DNA from: Massilia niastensis DSM 21313
GTDB taxonomy: Bacteria; Pseudomonadota; Gammaproteobacteria; Burkholderiales; Burkholderiaceae_D
Assembly: GCF_000382345.1 (NCBI RefSeq)
Contig: NZ_KB908081.1
Coordinates: 97,845 to 161,844 of the forward strand
Reading direction: 5' to 3'
Length of the DNA: 64,000 nucleotides
This document shows, in pieces, positions 36,598 through 44,961 of this stretch. The translations under genes and the position numbers were made by a program. The stretch's first letter is position 1. Each line of letters starts with the position of its first letter. The notes under the pieces were generated by a model. That model did not search any database and had not been told where the DNA came from. It was given only the letters and a program-made list of their open reading frames with translations.

Positions 36598-38277
36598 TTA
36601 CCACCAGATGGCGTAGATCGCCAGCAGGCCGAGGCAGATGAGGGCCGCGCCCAGCGCGAAGCCCGGGTCGACCCGGAACATGCGGGTATCGACCTCGATC
36701 TTCTCTTCCTGTTCATGCCGCTGGTTCGGGAACAGCTTGCTGATGATGACCATGCCGGCGAGGACCACCATGAACACGATGCCCATCCGGTCCAGGAAGG
36801 GAATTTCGTGGACGCCGCTGCCGTTCGCCTTGGCGAAGCCGGTCGAGGCCAGGAAGCCCAGGTCCATCACCTCCGGCAGGAACTTCAGGACGATGGAGAG
36901 AACGAAGCCGCCCAGCGTGGCGAACATCGCCGCCGCCGCCGTGGTCGGACGCCAGAAGAAGCCCATCAGGAACATCGCCAGGATGCCGGGCGAGACGAAG
37001 CCGGTGTATTCCTGGATGTACTGGAAGCCGCCTTTCTTGTCGATGCCCATATACGGCGCCAGGCAGACCGCCAGCAGCATCGACACCACCACGGTGACGC
37101 GGCCGATCCATACCATGCGCGTCTCGGACGCTTCCTTGTTGAAGGCCTTCTTGTGGATGTCGAGGGTGTAGATGGTGGCGATGCTGTTCGCCTTGCCGGC
37201 CAGCGAAGCGACCACCGCGGCGGTCAGGGCGGCGAAGGCGACACCCTTCAGGCCCGAGGGCAGGAGGGTCAGCAGCACCGGATAGGCGCGGTCCGGATTG
37301 ACGTCGGCGCCGGCGCCCATGGTGGCGCCGAGCGCGCCCTGCTGGTGCAGCACGAAGGCGGCGATCCCCGGCAGCACCACGATCACCGGCATCAGCATCT
37401 TGAGGAAGGCGGCGAACAGGATGCCCTTGCGCGCCGTATGCAGGTCGGCGCCCAGCGCGCGCTGGATGATGTACTGGTTGCAGCCCCAGTAGTTCAGGTT
37501 CACGATCAGCATGCCGCCGATCAGGATGCTCAGGCCCGGCAGGTCCATGTAGTTCGGGTTGTCGCGGTCCAGCACCATGTCGAAATGGTTCGGGGCCTGG
37601 TCCAGCAGCAGCTGGAAGCCGGCGCCGACGCCCTGCATGCCGCGCTGGGCCGCCACCAGGTCGAGGGCCAGCCAGGCCGTCACCAGGCCGCCGGCCACCA
37701 GGCAGAACACCTGGATCACGTCGGTGTAGCCGATCACCTTCATCCCGCCCAGGGTGATGATCACCGCGAACACCGCCAGGAACACCATGCAGCCCCAGAC
37801 GCTGATGCCGGCGATCGCGCTGATCGCGAGCGCGCCCAGGTAAAGGATCGAGGTCAGGTTCACGATCACGTAGAGCGACAGCCAGAACACCGCCATGATG
37901 GTGGCCACGCCCTTGCTGTAGCGCTGCTCGAGGAACTGCGGCATGGTGTAGATGCGGTTCCTGCGGTAGACCGGCATGAAGAACACCGCCACCAGGATCA
38001 GGGTGAGGGCGGCCATCAGTTCGTAGACGGCGATCGCCATGCCCATCTTGAAGCCGGAGCCGCTCATGCCGATGAACTGCTCGGCCGAGATGTTGGAGGC
38101 GATCATCGAGGCGCCGATCGCCCACCAGGTCAGCGAGCCCTCGGCCAGGAAGTAGTCGTGCGAGGCCGATCCGGTACGCTGCTTGCGCCGGTAGACCCAC
38201 AGGCCATAGCCGGCGACGATCAGGAAGTAGATGAAGAAGACGGTCGTGTCGAGCGAAGAGAAAGTCGCGTTCTGCAT
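36598..38277 (-). CDS. Sodium:sugar symporter (SSS/SGLT family)
   Basis: The 559-residue inner-membrane protein has about 14 hydrophobic helices and SGLT signatures: GSASHDYFLAEGSLTWWAIGASMIASNISAEQFIGM region (residues about 37-72), NLNYWGCNQYIIQRALGA and AALTAAVVASLAGKANSIAT near helix 8. These match vSGLT, the Vibrio galactose/sodium symporter. In this operon it would import glucose and/or galactose released in the periplasm. It lies 58 bp after the second GH31 and 36 bp before GH3. The exact sugar cannot be read from the sequence. Confidence 0.88.
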   Translation of the reverse strand: MQNATFSSLDTTVFFIYFLIVAGYGLWVYRRKQRTGSASHDYFLAEGSLTWWAIGASMIASNISAEQFIGMSGSGFKMGMAIAVYELMAALTLILVAVFFMPVYRRNRIYTMPQFLEQRYSKGVATIMAVFWLSLYVIVNLTSILYLGALAISAIAGISVWGCMVFLAVFAVIITLGGMKVIGYTDVIQVFCLVAGGLVTAWLALDLVAAQRGMQGVGAGFQLLLDQAPNHFDMVLDRDNPNYMDLPGLSILIGGMLIVNLNYWGCNQYIIQRALGADLHTARKGILFAAFLKMLMPVIVVLPGIAAFVLHQQGALGATMGAGADVNPDRAYPVLLTLLPSGLKGVAFAALTAAVVASLAGKANSIATIYTLDIHKKAFNKEASETRMVWIGRVTVVVSMLLAVCLAPYMGIDKKGGFQYIQEYTGFVSPGILAMFLMGFFWRPTTAAAAMFATLGGFVLSIVLKFLPEVMDLGFLASTGFAKANGSGVHEIPFLDRMGIVFMVVLAGMVIISKLFPNQRHEQEEKIEVDTRMFRVDPGFALGAALICLGLLAIYAIWW

Positions 38278-38335
38278 GATGTTCGATCCCTGGCGCCCGC
38301 CGCGCGTACACGCGGACGGGCGCGTTGCGGCCAGG

Positions 38336-40729
38336 TCAGCGGCCGATCACCTTGACCAGTTTGTGGGCGTTGGCGGCGAAGTCGCGCTCGCCGCCGCTGG
38401 CGGTGAGCCTGCCTTCCGCCTGGTTCCAGCGCAGGCGGCTGGTCACCGTGTTGCGGCCCTTTTCGTAGTCGTACGAACGGCCGTCGTCGTCATACAGCGT
38501 GAACTCGCCATCCTGGCCCGGGTAGACCAGGATCTGGGCGATCGGCTGCCTGCTCGCGGTCGACTGCACGGGGCCGCCGAGCGGCACGATCGAGCCGGCC
38601 TTGACGAACAGCGGGATCCGGTCGATCGGCGCGGCCGCCCTGATCCAGCGTCCGCCGGCGTGCTTCTCGTTGGTCCAGAAGTCGTACCAGTCGCTGCCGG
38701 CCGGCAGGTAGACATCCTTCTCGGTCTGCCCCTGCTCGGTGACCGGGGCCACCAGGAAGGCCGGGCCGAACATGTACTGGGTGCCGATGTCGGCCACCTT
38801 CGGGTCGTGCGCGAAGTCCATCCACAGCGGACGCATGAAGGGCGCGCCGGTATCCCAGGTCATCTTCGCCTGGCTGTACATGTAGGGGATCAGCTGGTAG
38901 CGCAGGGTATTGAACTTCGCCATGACCGCCTCGGCTTGTTTGCCGAAGGACCACATCTCGCTCTGCTTGCGGTCGCCGTGCAGGCGCAGGGTCGGGGTGA
39001 AGACGCCGTACTGGAACCAGCGCGTGAACAGTTCCGGGTAGTCGTGGTTGTTGCCGACCACCTCGCGCGCATCCGAAGGATCGAGCAGCGGGGCCTTGGT
39101 CGCATGGGTGGTCTGCGGCAGGCGTTGCCAGCCGCCGATGTCGCTGCTCCAGTAGGCGATGCCGGAAGCCGTCATGTTCAGGCCGGTCGGCACCTGGCGC
39201 GCCAGCGCTTCCCAGGTCGGCTGGATGTCCGAGGACCAGAACAGGGCGCCGGTGCGCTGCGCGCCGAGGTAGGCGGCGCGCGACAGGATCATCACGCGGC
39301 GGTCCGGCTTCCAGGCGCGCATGCCCTCGGCGAAGCCCTCGACGTGCACCAGCGGGAACAGGTTGCGGTAGCGGTCGCCCGAGCCGATCGCATAGAACAG
39401 GCCGTCCGGCACCAGGTCGGGCTCGGTCTCGTCCAGCCACGGATAGTCGAAGCCGCGCGCCAGGATGTTGTCGCGCGCCTTCTCGAAGAACCACTTGCGC
39501 GCCGCGGGATTGGTGCTGTCGATCAGGCCGCCGGTGCGGTCGGAGCGGAAGGGCAGGCCATCCTGGGTCTTGCCGTCCTTGTCCTTCAACAGGTAGCCCT
39601 TGGCATCGAGCTCGTTGAAGTAGCGGCCGGAGGTCTCGAAGCGCGGCCAGATCGAGATGATCGACTGCATGCCCATGTCGTGCAGCTGCCTGTTCATGCC
39701 TTCCGGATCGGGGAACTGGGCGGGGTCGATGTCGAGCTGGCCCATGCGGGTCCAGTAGAACCAGTCGACCACCATGATGTCGAGCGGGTAGCCCTTCTGG
39801 CGGTAGGTGTTCGCCACGCGCAGCACTTCCTGCTGGCTCTCGTAGCGCGCCTTCGACTGGATCAGGCCGAACACCGACTTGGGCGGGATCGGCGTCCTGC
39901 CGGTCACGCGCGCATAGCCGGAATACAGGTCCTGGACCTTGTCGCCGGTGATGATGAAGAAGCTGACCCGCTCGCCGACATTCGACTGGAAGCGCGTGCT
40001 GCCGTTGACGCCCGCCACGAAGCGGGTCGCCGAGGGATTGTCCCAGACGATGCCATAGCCTTTCGAGGACACCATGAAGGGCACGCACACCGATTCGCCG
40101 GCCGGGGCGTCGTACCAGTGCTTGCAGTCGAGCACACGGCCGCGCAGCGACAGCGACGACATCGATTCCTGGTTCTGGCCCATGCCGTAGTAATGCTCGT
40201 CGGCCGGCGCGAAGAAGGAAGCGCCGACCTGCCAGGTCTTTTCGCCGTTGACCGTCTGCGGCGACATCTCCCAGCCGGTCATGTCGAGGATCTGTTCGCC
40301 CTTGGCGTTCTTCACCTGCAGGCCGACCGGCGCCAGCGAGGGGGCGAAGTATTTCTGGCCCTGGGTCGGCACGCTCGGCGCCGGCGCCGGATTGATGCTG
40401 AGGGTCATGCCGGAGGAGGCGAAGGTATCGCCCTTCTCGCCGGGCGTGTGCCAGAACCCGCCGTTGTCGGCGTTCTTCGGCAGGATGCCGTGGCCCGGGC
40501 CCTTCAGGACTTGGTCCTTGTCGGCGGCGATGGTGACGTGCACGATGTTGGGACCGTAGGCCTCGACCGAGACGAATGCGCCGTTGCGGTCCAGGGTCGC
40601 GAGCGGCGCCGCCAGGGCCGCGGGCGCCAGGGTCGAGGCGACCGCGAGGCACAGGATGCGCAGCGCGGCGCCGTGGGCGCGGGTGGTGAAGGGAAGCGCC
40701 GGGCGCAGCCGGGCCATCGGGTGTGTCAT
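38336..40729 (-). CDS. Second GH31 alpha-glycosidase (probable alpha-xylosidase), exported
   Basis: The 797-residue exported GH31 enzyme lacks the PA14 insert of its neighbour on the other strand. Nucleophile Asp433 (PWLDETEPDL) and acid/base Asp501 (FWSSDIQPTW) are present, as are WFYWTRMGQLDIDPAQFPDPEG and the C-terminal beta domains. The start at 40729 (MTHPMARL) is set by AGGAG 7 bp upstream. The signal peptide is long (about 40 residues, ending near ALA). It sits between the TonB receptor and the symporter. Its sequence differs enough from the PA14 enzyme that a different specificity is plausible: shorter oligosaccharides, isoprimeverose, or even alpha-glucosides. Confidence 0.85.
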   Translation of the reverse strand: MTHPMARLRPALPFTTRAHGAALRILCLAVASTLAPAALAAPLATLDRNGAFVSVEAYGPNIVHVTIAADKDQVLKGPGHGILPKNADNGGFWHTPGEKGDTFASSGMTLSINPAPAPSVPTQGQKYFAPSLAPVGLQVKNAKGEQILDMTGWEMSPQTVNGEKTWQVGASFFAPADEHYYGMGQNQESMSSLSLRGRVLDCKHWYDAPAGESVCVPFMVSSKGYGIVWDNPSATRFVAGVNGSTRFQSNVGERVSFFIITGDKVQDLYSGYARVTGRTPIPPKSVFGLIQSKARYESQQEVLRVANTYRQKGYPLDIMVVDWFYWTRMGQLDIDPAQFPDPEGMNRQLHDMGMQSIISIWPRFETSGRYFNELDAKGYLLKDKDGKTQDGLPFRSDRTGGLIDSTNPAARKWFFEKARDNILARGFDYPWLDETEPDLVPDGLFYAIGSGDRYRNLFPLVHVEGFAEGMRAWKPDRRVMILSRAAYLGAQRTGALFWSSDIQPTWEALARQVPTGLNMTASGIAYWSSDIGGWQRLPQTTHATKAPLLDPSDAREVVGNNHDYPELFTRWFQYGVFTPTLRLHGDRKQSEMWSFGKQAEAVMAKFNTLRYQLIPYMYSQAKMTWDTGAPFMRPLWMDFAHDPKVADIGTQYMFGPAFLVAPVTEQGQTEKDVYLPAGSDWYDFWTNEKHAGGRWIRAAAPIDRIPLFVKAGSIVPLGGPVQSTASRQPIAQILVYPGQDGEFTLYDDDGRSYDYEKGRNTVTSRLRWNQAEGRLTASGGERDFAANAHKLVKVIGR

Positions 40730-40813
40730 GCGTCGTCTCCTGATGATGTGTTTCAAGCCGCCCGGGGCGCACGGCCGCGGGCAGCTTCTGGTGCCATGCT
40801 CGATGAACTGGTG

Positions 40814-40848
40814 GGCGAAGCCGGCCGCGCGCCGCGGGCGGCTTCGCC
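40814..40848 (-). other. Stem-loop after the TonB receptor gene
   Basis: GGCGAAGCCG (40814-40823) pairs perfectly with CGGCTTCGCC (40839-40848) around a GC-rich 15-base loop, 8 bp after the receptor stop. No T run follows, so it more likely stabilises the receptor message or partly limits read-through into GH31. Confidence 0.55.
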
Positions 40849-40855
40849 GGACGGC

Positions 40856-43852
40856 TTAGAACGACATGCCGAGACGTACGCTGTAGCGCGGACCGGTGAC
40901 GAACCAGGCGCGGCCCTTGTCGCCGACATGCTGGGTCATGATCTGCTTGTACTTGGCGTCGGTCAGGTTCTGGGCCTGGAAGTCGAGGCGCAGGTGCTCG
41001 TTGAACTTGTAGCTCACGCCGCCGTCCAGCTGGCCGTAGTCGTCCGCCCAGATCGGCAGGCCCCAGGCGATGTTGCGCTGGCCGAAGGTCGGGCTGGCCG
41101 GATTGGTGTCGGTGCCGTCGCCACCCTTGGTGCCGTTGTTGTTGGTGCCCAGCAGGTTCTTCGAACGCCAGCTCCAGGCCAGGCGGGCCGACCATGGACC
41201 CTTGTCGTACAGGACCGCGAAGTTGTACGAGTTGCGCGACATGTATTCCAGCGGCAGGTCGCCGAAGGTGCGGCCGTCGACGTCGCAGCCGTTCAGGTTC
41301 AGGTTCAGGTTGGCCGCGTTGTCGCCGCCCGAGCAGTACTGCGAGTACACGGGGCTGTACAGCTTGCGCTTGCTGTCCACGAAGGTGTAGTTGGCCTGGA
41401 CGCCGAAGCCCGACAGCCAGCCCGGCAGCTTGTCGAAGTACTGCTGGTAGGCCAGCTCCACGCCGCGCGCATAGCCGCGGGCGCCGTTCACCGGCGCGGT
41501 GACGTTGAAGTCGATCACGCGGCCGGCGCTGTCGGTCAGCTGGTAGGTCGACAGCTGCTTGACGATGATGTCCTTCAGGCGCTTGTCGAACAGGGCGACG
41601 GTGAAGGAACCGGCCGGCGCGAAGTACCACTCGGCCGTCAGGTCGATGTTGCGCGAGGTGATAGGGCGCAGGTTCGGGTTGCCGGTGGCTTCGCCGGTGT
41701 GGGTCACGCTGGTGACGTTGGTCACGCCGTTGTTGGTGGTCGACGAGACGTTCTGGCTCAGCGTGGTGTAGGCCTGGAGCTGGGTGAAGTCCGGACGCGA
41801 CATGCCCTTGCCGAGGGCGAAGCGGAACTGCAGCTTGTCGCTCGCCTTCAGGCGCAGGTTCAGGCTGGGCAGCCAGTTGTGGTACGCGTTCTCGTAGTCG
41901 CGGCGGCCGGCGAACGGAGCGATGATGGGGACCGGGACGCCCGCGGGGGTGCCGCCCGGATTGAAGGTCGGGTTGTAGACCGTGTAGCCGAACGAGGTCG
42001 CATCGGTCTTCACGTAGCGGATGCCGATGTTGCCGTCGACCGGGAAGCGCAGGTCGTCGAACGCGAAGCGCAGCTGGGTGTAGGCGGCCTTGGTTTTTTC
42101 CGACTGGTCGTTGGTGCCGGCCGGGTTGTCGCCGCCGAAGGTGGCCGGCTTCCATGGGTCGCAGGTGCCCCAGCCCTGGGCCGCCACCTGCTCCTGGCAC
42201 AGGATCTGGTGGAACTGGTGCAGCTGGGCGTAGGTGCCCGGATAGCCGGTGGCCAGCGACACCGCCGGGAACACCACCGCCGGCACGCTGACGTCGCCGC
42301 CGAAGAAGTTCTTGAAGCTGTGCAGGCTGGTCGGCGCCTGGAAGCGCGGGTCGCTCAGGTAGGCCAGGCCGCTGATGTTCCAGCCTTCCTGCCACGGCTG
42401 GGTGACGGCCGCCCAGTTGTAGCTCGGGTTGGAGTTGGTGGTGTTGGCGTCGCGGTCGGTCAGGCGCACGCCGAAACGCACGTCGCGCAGCACCGGGTGG
42501 TCGAAGTCGTACTTGGCGTCGCCTTTCCACGCCTTTTCCTCGGCGCGGCTGCGGTCCATGTGCTCCATCGTGAACGCCCAGTAGTAATTCTTCGGATCGG
42601 CCAGGTAGGCCAGGTCGCTCGGGTCGAAGTTCAGGCGCGGCATGCTGCCGCTCAGGTCGATGTTCTGCTTCGGCAGTTTCAGGCCGGTGGCGACGGTGGA
42701 GTCGAAGCCGTCGGTATGGGCCTTGACGCGCTGGAGGTCGGAACTAAAGGTCCAGCGGTCGTTCGGGCGCCATTCGATGTTCCACGCGATGTCGGTGGTG
42801 TCCGACTTGCGGTTCGAGGTGCGCACGTCGTCGCCGAAGTTGATGCCGCCGTTGGCCGGGTTGGTCAGGGTGCCGCTCAGGAGGGCGCCGTTGGCGTCGT
42901 AGACGCCATTCGCCACCTGGATGCCGTAGGGCGAGCCTTCCTGCGAGAAGATCGCCTGCTCGTCCCACTGCATCCTGTACTTCGACTTGAAGTAGGTGAC
43001 ATGGCTCTTCAGGGTGTTATCCAGTTTCCACTGCAGCGCGCCATAGGCGCCCTGGCGCTTGCGCGCGAATTCCAGGGTGCGCCACTGGGCGCCCTTCGGC
43101 ACCCAGACCGTGCGGCCCGGAACCAGGTCGGTGCGCGGGTAGTAGGGCTCGACCTGGAGGGCGTCGGTGCGGGTGCCGCTTTCCGACGAGGCAAAGTCGA
43201 ACAGGGCGCCGAATTCGCCGGCGCCGGTCTTCCAGCGGTTCGAATACAGGATCGAGCCGGACGGATCGGCCTTGCCTTTCTTGAGTTCGGAATAGGTGCC
43301 CTCGACGGTGGCCGAGATGCGCTGGCCCTTGATGTCGAAGGGCAGCGCGGTGCGCAGGTTGACCAGGCCCGAGATCCCGCCTTCGATCTGCTCGGCGGAC
43401 GGATTCTTGTAGACGTCGACGCCGGCCATCAGCTCGGGCGGCACGTCTTCGAAGTTCAGCGAGCGTCCGCCGTTGGCGGAGAAGGAGTCGCGACCGTTCA
43501 GTTCCGAGCGCACCCAGGTCAGGCCGCGCACCGACACGCCCGAGCCCTCGACCGAGAAGTGCTCGGGGTCGGAGCGCGACATGGTGCGGTCGATGGTGAC
43601 GCCCGGGACGCGCTGCAGCACTTCGGTGACGGAGCGGTCGGGCAGCTTGCCGATGTCTTCGGCGACGATCGAATCGACGACTTCGTCGGAGTTCTTCTTG
43701 AGTTGCTGGGCGCTGTTCAGCGCGGCGCGCTGGCCGGTGATCGTGACGACCTGGGGATCCTTGGCTTCGCCGGCCTGCTGGGCGAACGCGGCGGACATCC
43801 AGCACACGTGCGCGACGCCCACGGCGATTGCCGTCCTGTTGAATTGCCTCAT
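40856..43852 (-). CDS. TonB-dependent receptor (Xanthomonas/Caulobacter carbohydrate type)
   Basis: This outer-membrane receptor probably imports xyloglucan oligosaccharides with energy from TonB. The 998-residue protein has a signal peptide (to about residue 25), a plug domain with EVVDSIVAEDIGKLPDRSVTEVLQRVPGV in two overlapping blocks and GRSLNFEDVPPELMAGVDVYKNPSAEQ region (about 60-165), a long beta-barrel and the terminal RLGMSF with C-terminal Phe. This is the large single-component type used by Xanthomonas and Caulobacter without a SusD partner, and none is present here. GGAGACAACAAC precedes the ATG. It heads the minus-strand operon and has its own putative operator. Confidence 0.92.
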   Translation of the reverse strand: MRQFNRTAIAVGVAHVCWMSAAFAQQAGEAKDPQVVTITGQRAALNSAQQLKKNSDEVVDSIVAEDIGKLPDRSVTEVLQRVPGVTIDRTMSRSDPEHFSVEGSGVSVRGLTWVRSELNGRDSFSANGGRSLNFEDVPPELMAGVDVYKNPSAEQIEGGISGLVNLRTALPFDIKGQRISATVEGTYSELKKGKADPSGSILYSNRWKTGAGEFGALFDFASSESGTRTDALQVEPYYPRTDLVPGRTVWVPKGAQWRTLEFARKRQGAYGALQWKLDNTLKSHVTYFKSKYRMQWDEQAIFSQEGSPYGIQVANGVYDANGALLSGTLTNPANGGINFGDDVRTSNRKSDTTDIAWNIEWRPNDRWTFSSDLQRVKAHTDGFDSTVATGLKLPKQNIDLSGSMPRLNFDPSDLAYLADPKNYYWAFTMEHMDRSRAEEKAWKGDAKYDFDHPVLRDVRFGVRLTDRDANTTNSNPSYNWAAVTQPWQEGWNISGLAYLSDPRFQAPTSLHSFKNFFGGDVSVPAVVFPAVSLATGYPGTYAQLHQFHQILCQEQVAAQGWGTCDPWKPATFGGDNPAGTNDQSEKTKAAYTQLRFAFDDLRFPVDGNIGIRYVKTDATSFGYTVYNPTFNPGGTPAGVPVPIIAPFAGRRDYENAYHNWLPSLNLRLKASDKLQFRFALGKGMSRPDFTQLQAYTTLSQNVSSTTNNGVTNVTSVTHTGEATGNPNLRPITSRNIDLTAEWYFAPAGSFTVALFDKRLKDIIVKQLSTYQLTDSAGRVIDFNVTAPVNGARGYARGVELAYQQYFDKLPGWLSGFGVQANYTFVDSKRKLYSPVYSQYCSGGDNAANLNLNLNGCDVDGRTFGDLPLEYMSRNSYNFAVLYDKGPWSARLAWSWRSKNLLGTNNNGTKGGDGTDTNPASPTFGQRNIAWGLPIWADDYGQLDGGVSYKFNEHLRLDFQAQNLTDAKYKQIMTQHVGDKGRAWFVTGPRYSVRLGMSF

Positions 43853-44356
43853 GTTGTTGTCTCCATCCGTTGTTGTTCAGCCCGTCTGTGGGGCTCTTTC
43901 ATGTAGCGCTACCATGCTCATGTTTTCGGGATCGGTGGCGCGACCTGTTAGGGAATATAACACCAAATGTTAGGCGCAACCATTAATTCTCTTGTGCTGT
44001 GCATGAATGCGATTTCCCAGTGAAAGCGCCCGATGTAATCGATTTCAAGCTGTGGCGATCCGCAGGTCCGGCGCAGGTTCTGTAAGTACCGGATTTTTCA
44101 GGAAAAAAGTTCCAGGGTGGATTGCTGCGCCGGTTGGGCAGCGGCAGGCGGCGCTGCCCTGCCGAGTGTGAGCGCGACCATCCTTGCCGGTCCTGCAGTG
44201 TTGTATTTTGAGCACGCGCGCGAACGCAAGGCCGGCGTCGCGCGCCGGCGGGGAGTGCAGGCGGCGTTGTTGTCACATGCATATCGATTTTCGATGGCCT
44301 GGCAGGGCGCCCGCGACTAGAATCGCGCTGTTATCCGTCAGCCCATGGGGAACCGC
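43853..44356. other. About 500-bp divergent intergenic region upstream of the TonB receptor gene
   Basis: AT-rich relative to its neighbours up to about 44110, with the putative operator at 43946-43984. From 44110 to 44356 it is GC-rich with no gene recognised. It contains the promoters of the receptor gene (minus) and of the small exported protein at 44357 (plus). Confidence 0.5.
43946..43984 (-). promoter_or_regulatory. Putative operator of the TonB receptor operon
   Basis: On the minus strand the site reads AATGGTTGCG-CC-TAACATTT-GG-TGTTAT, followed by a further TAACA. The ten-, eight- and six-base blocks are identical to the xylX site at 13000-13025; only the one- or two-base joints differ. 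It lies about 95-130 bp before the receptor ATG. Confidence 0.65.
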
Positions 44357-44839
44357 ATGCGTCCGATCCACCTTGCACCACTTCTTGCCGCGGCCCTGGC
44401 CGCGCTCTTGCCCGCCTTTCCGGCCCTGGCCCAGACCCTGCCGTCGATCAGCGTGCCGCCCGGGATCGACCGCGTCCTGCGCGACTATGAAAAGGCGTGG
44501 GCGGCCAACGACGCGACAGCGCTCGCCAGCCTGTTCACCGAGGACGGGATGGCCCTGCCGAGCGGCCAGCAGCCGGCCAGGGGCAAGGACAGCATCGCCA
44601 GGGCCTATGCGGGCGGCGGCGCGATGCCGACCTACCTGCGCGTGCTTGACTACCGCGCTTCCGGCGACATGGCGTATGTGGTGGGGGGATATGGACCGGC
44701 CGGCCAGCCGGACGACGTCGGCAAGTTCGTGCTGGTGCTGCGCCAGGTGGATGGCCGCTGGCTGATCGCAGCGGATATCGAGAATGCGAACAGGCGAATG
44801 GGGCCGCCGCCGCGACCCGCGGCGAAGCCGGCTGGCTGA
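44357..44839 (+). CDS. Exported NTF2-like (DUF4440/SnoaL-type) protein
   Basis: This is a 160-residue exported protein with a signal peptide (MRPIHLAPLLAAALAALLP..., cleavage near ALA) followed by one NTF2-like domain: YEKAWAANDATALASLFTEDG, GKDSIARAY and FVLVLRQVDGRWLIAADI. Such cone-shaped folds bind small hydrophobic ligands or act as accessory domains; no catalytic residues can be assigned. An ATG at 44345 is also in frame, but GGGGAA 5-10 bp before 44357 favours the shorter form. It faces away from the TonB receptor and nothing ties it to xyloglucan use. Confidence 0.7.
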   Translation: MRPIHLAPLLAAALAALLPAFPALAQTLPSISVPPGIDRVLRDYEKAWAANDATALASLFTEDGMALPSGQQPARGKDSIARAYAGGGAMPTYLRVLDYRASGDMAYVVGGYGPAGQPDDVGKFVLVLRQVDGRWLIAADIENANRRMGPPPRPAAKPAG

Positions 44840-44858
44840 ACGCCGCCCGGCTTTGCGC

Positions 44859-44893
44859 GCCGGCCGCGCCCTGGTACAACAGGCGCGGCCGGC
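44859..44893. terminator. Strong hairpin between convergent genes
   Basis: GCCGGCCGCGCC (44859-44870) and its perfect complement (44882-44893) enclose an 11-base loop. It lies 20 bp after the NTF2-like gene and about 70 bp from the end of the cytochrome-type gene. No T run on either side, so termination would be Rho-dependent or weak. Confidence 0.5.
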
Positions 44894-44961
44894 GGGGAAC
44901 GGAGCACCGGGCAGGCGAGCCGCCCGGGTCCGTCACGTCAGGGGATGGACTCCCGCGACGC

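Noticed and set aside
38231..43906. An open reading frame of about 1,890 codons on the plus strand, opposite the receptor, GH31 and symporter genes
   Set aside because: It lies wholly antisense to three well-supported genes. Its translation is rich in His, Arg, Val and Gln with no domain, and strong GC bias at third codon positions produces such frames. There is no ribosome site at its start.
44859..44893. Hairpin considered as an attachment site or insertion-sequence end
   Set aside because: It is a single perfect stem between two convergent genes, with no duplicated target or recombinase nearby. A transcription-end structure is simpler.
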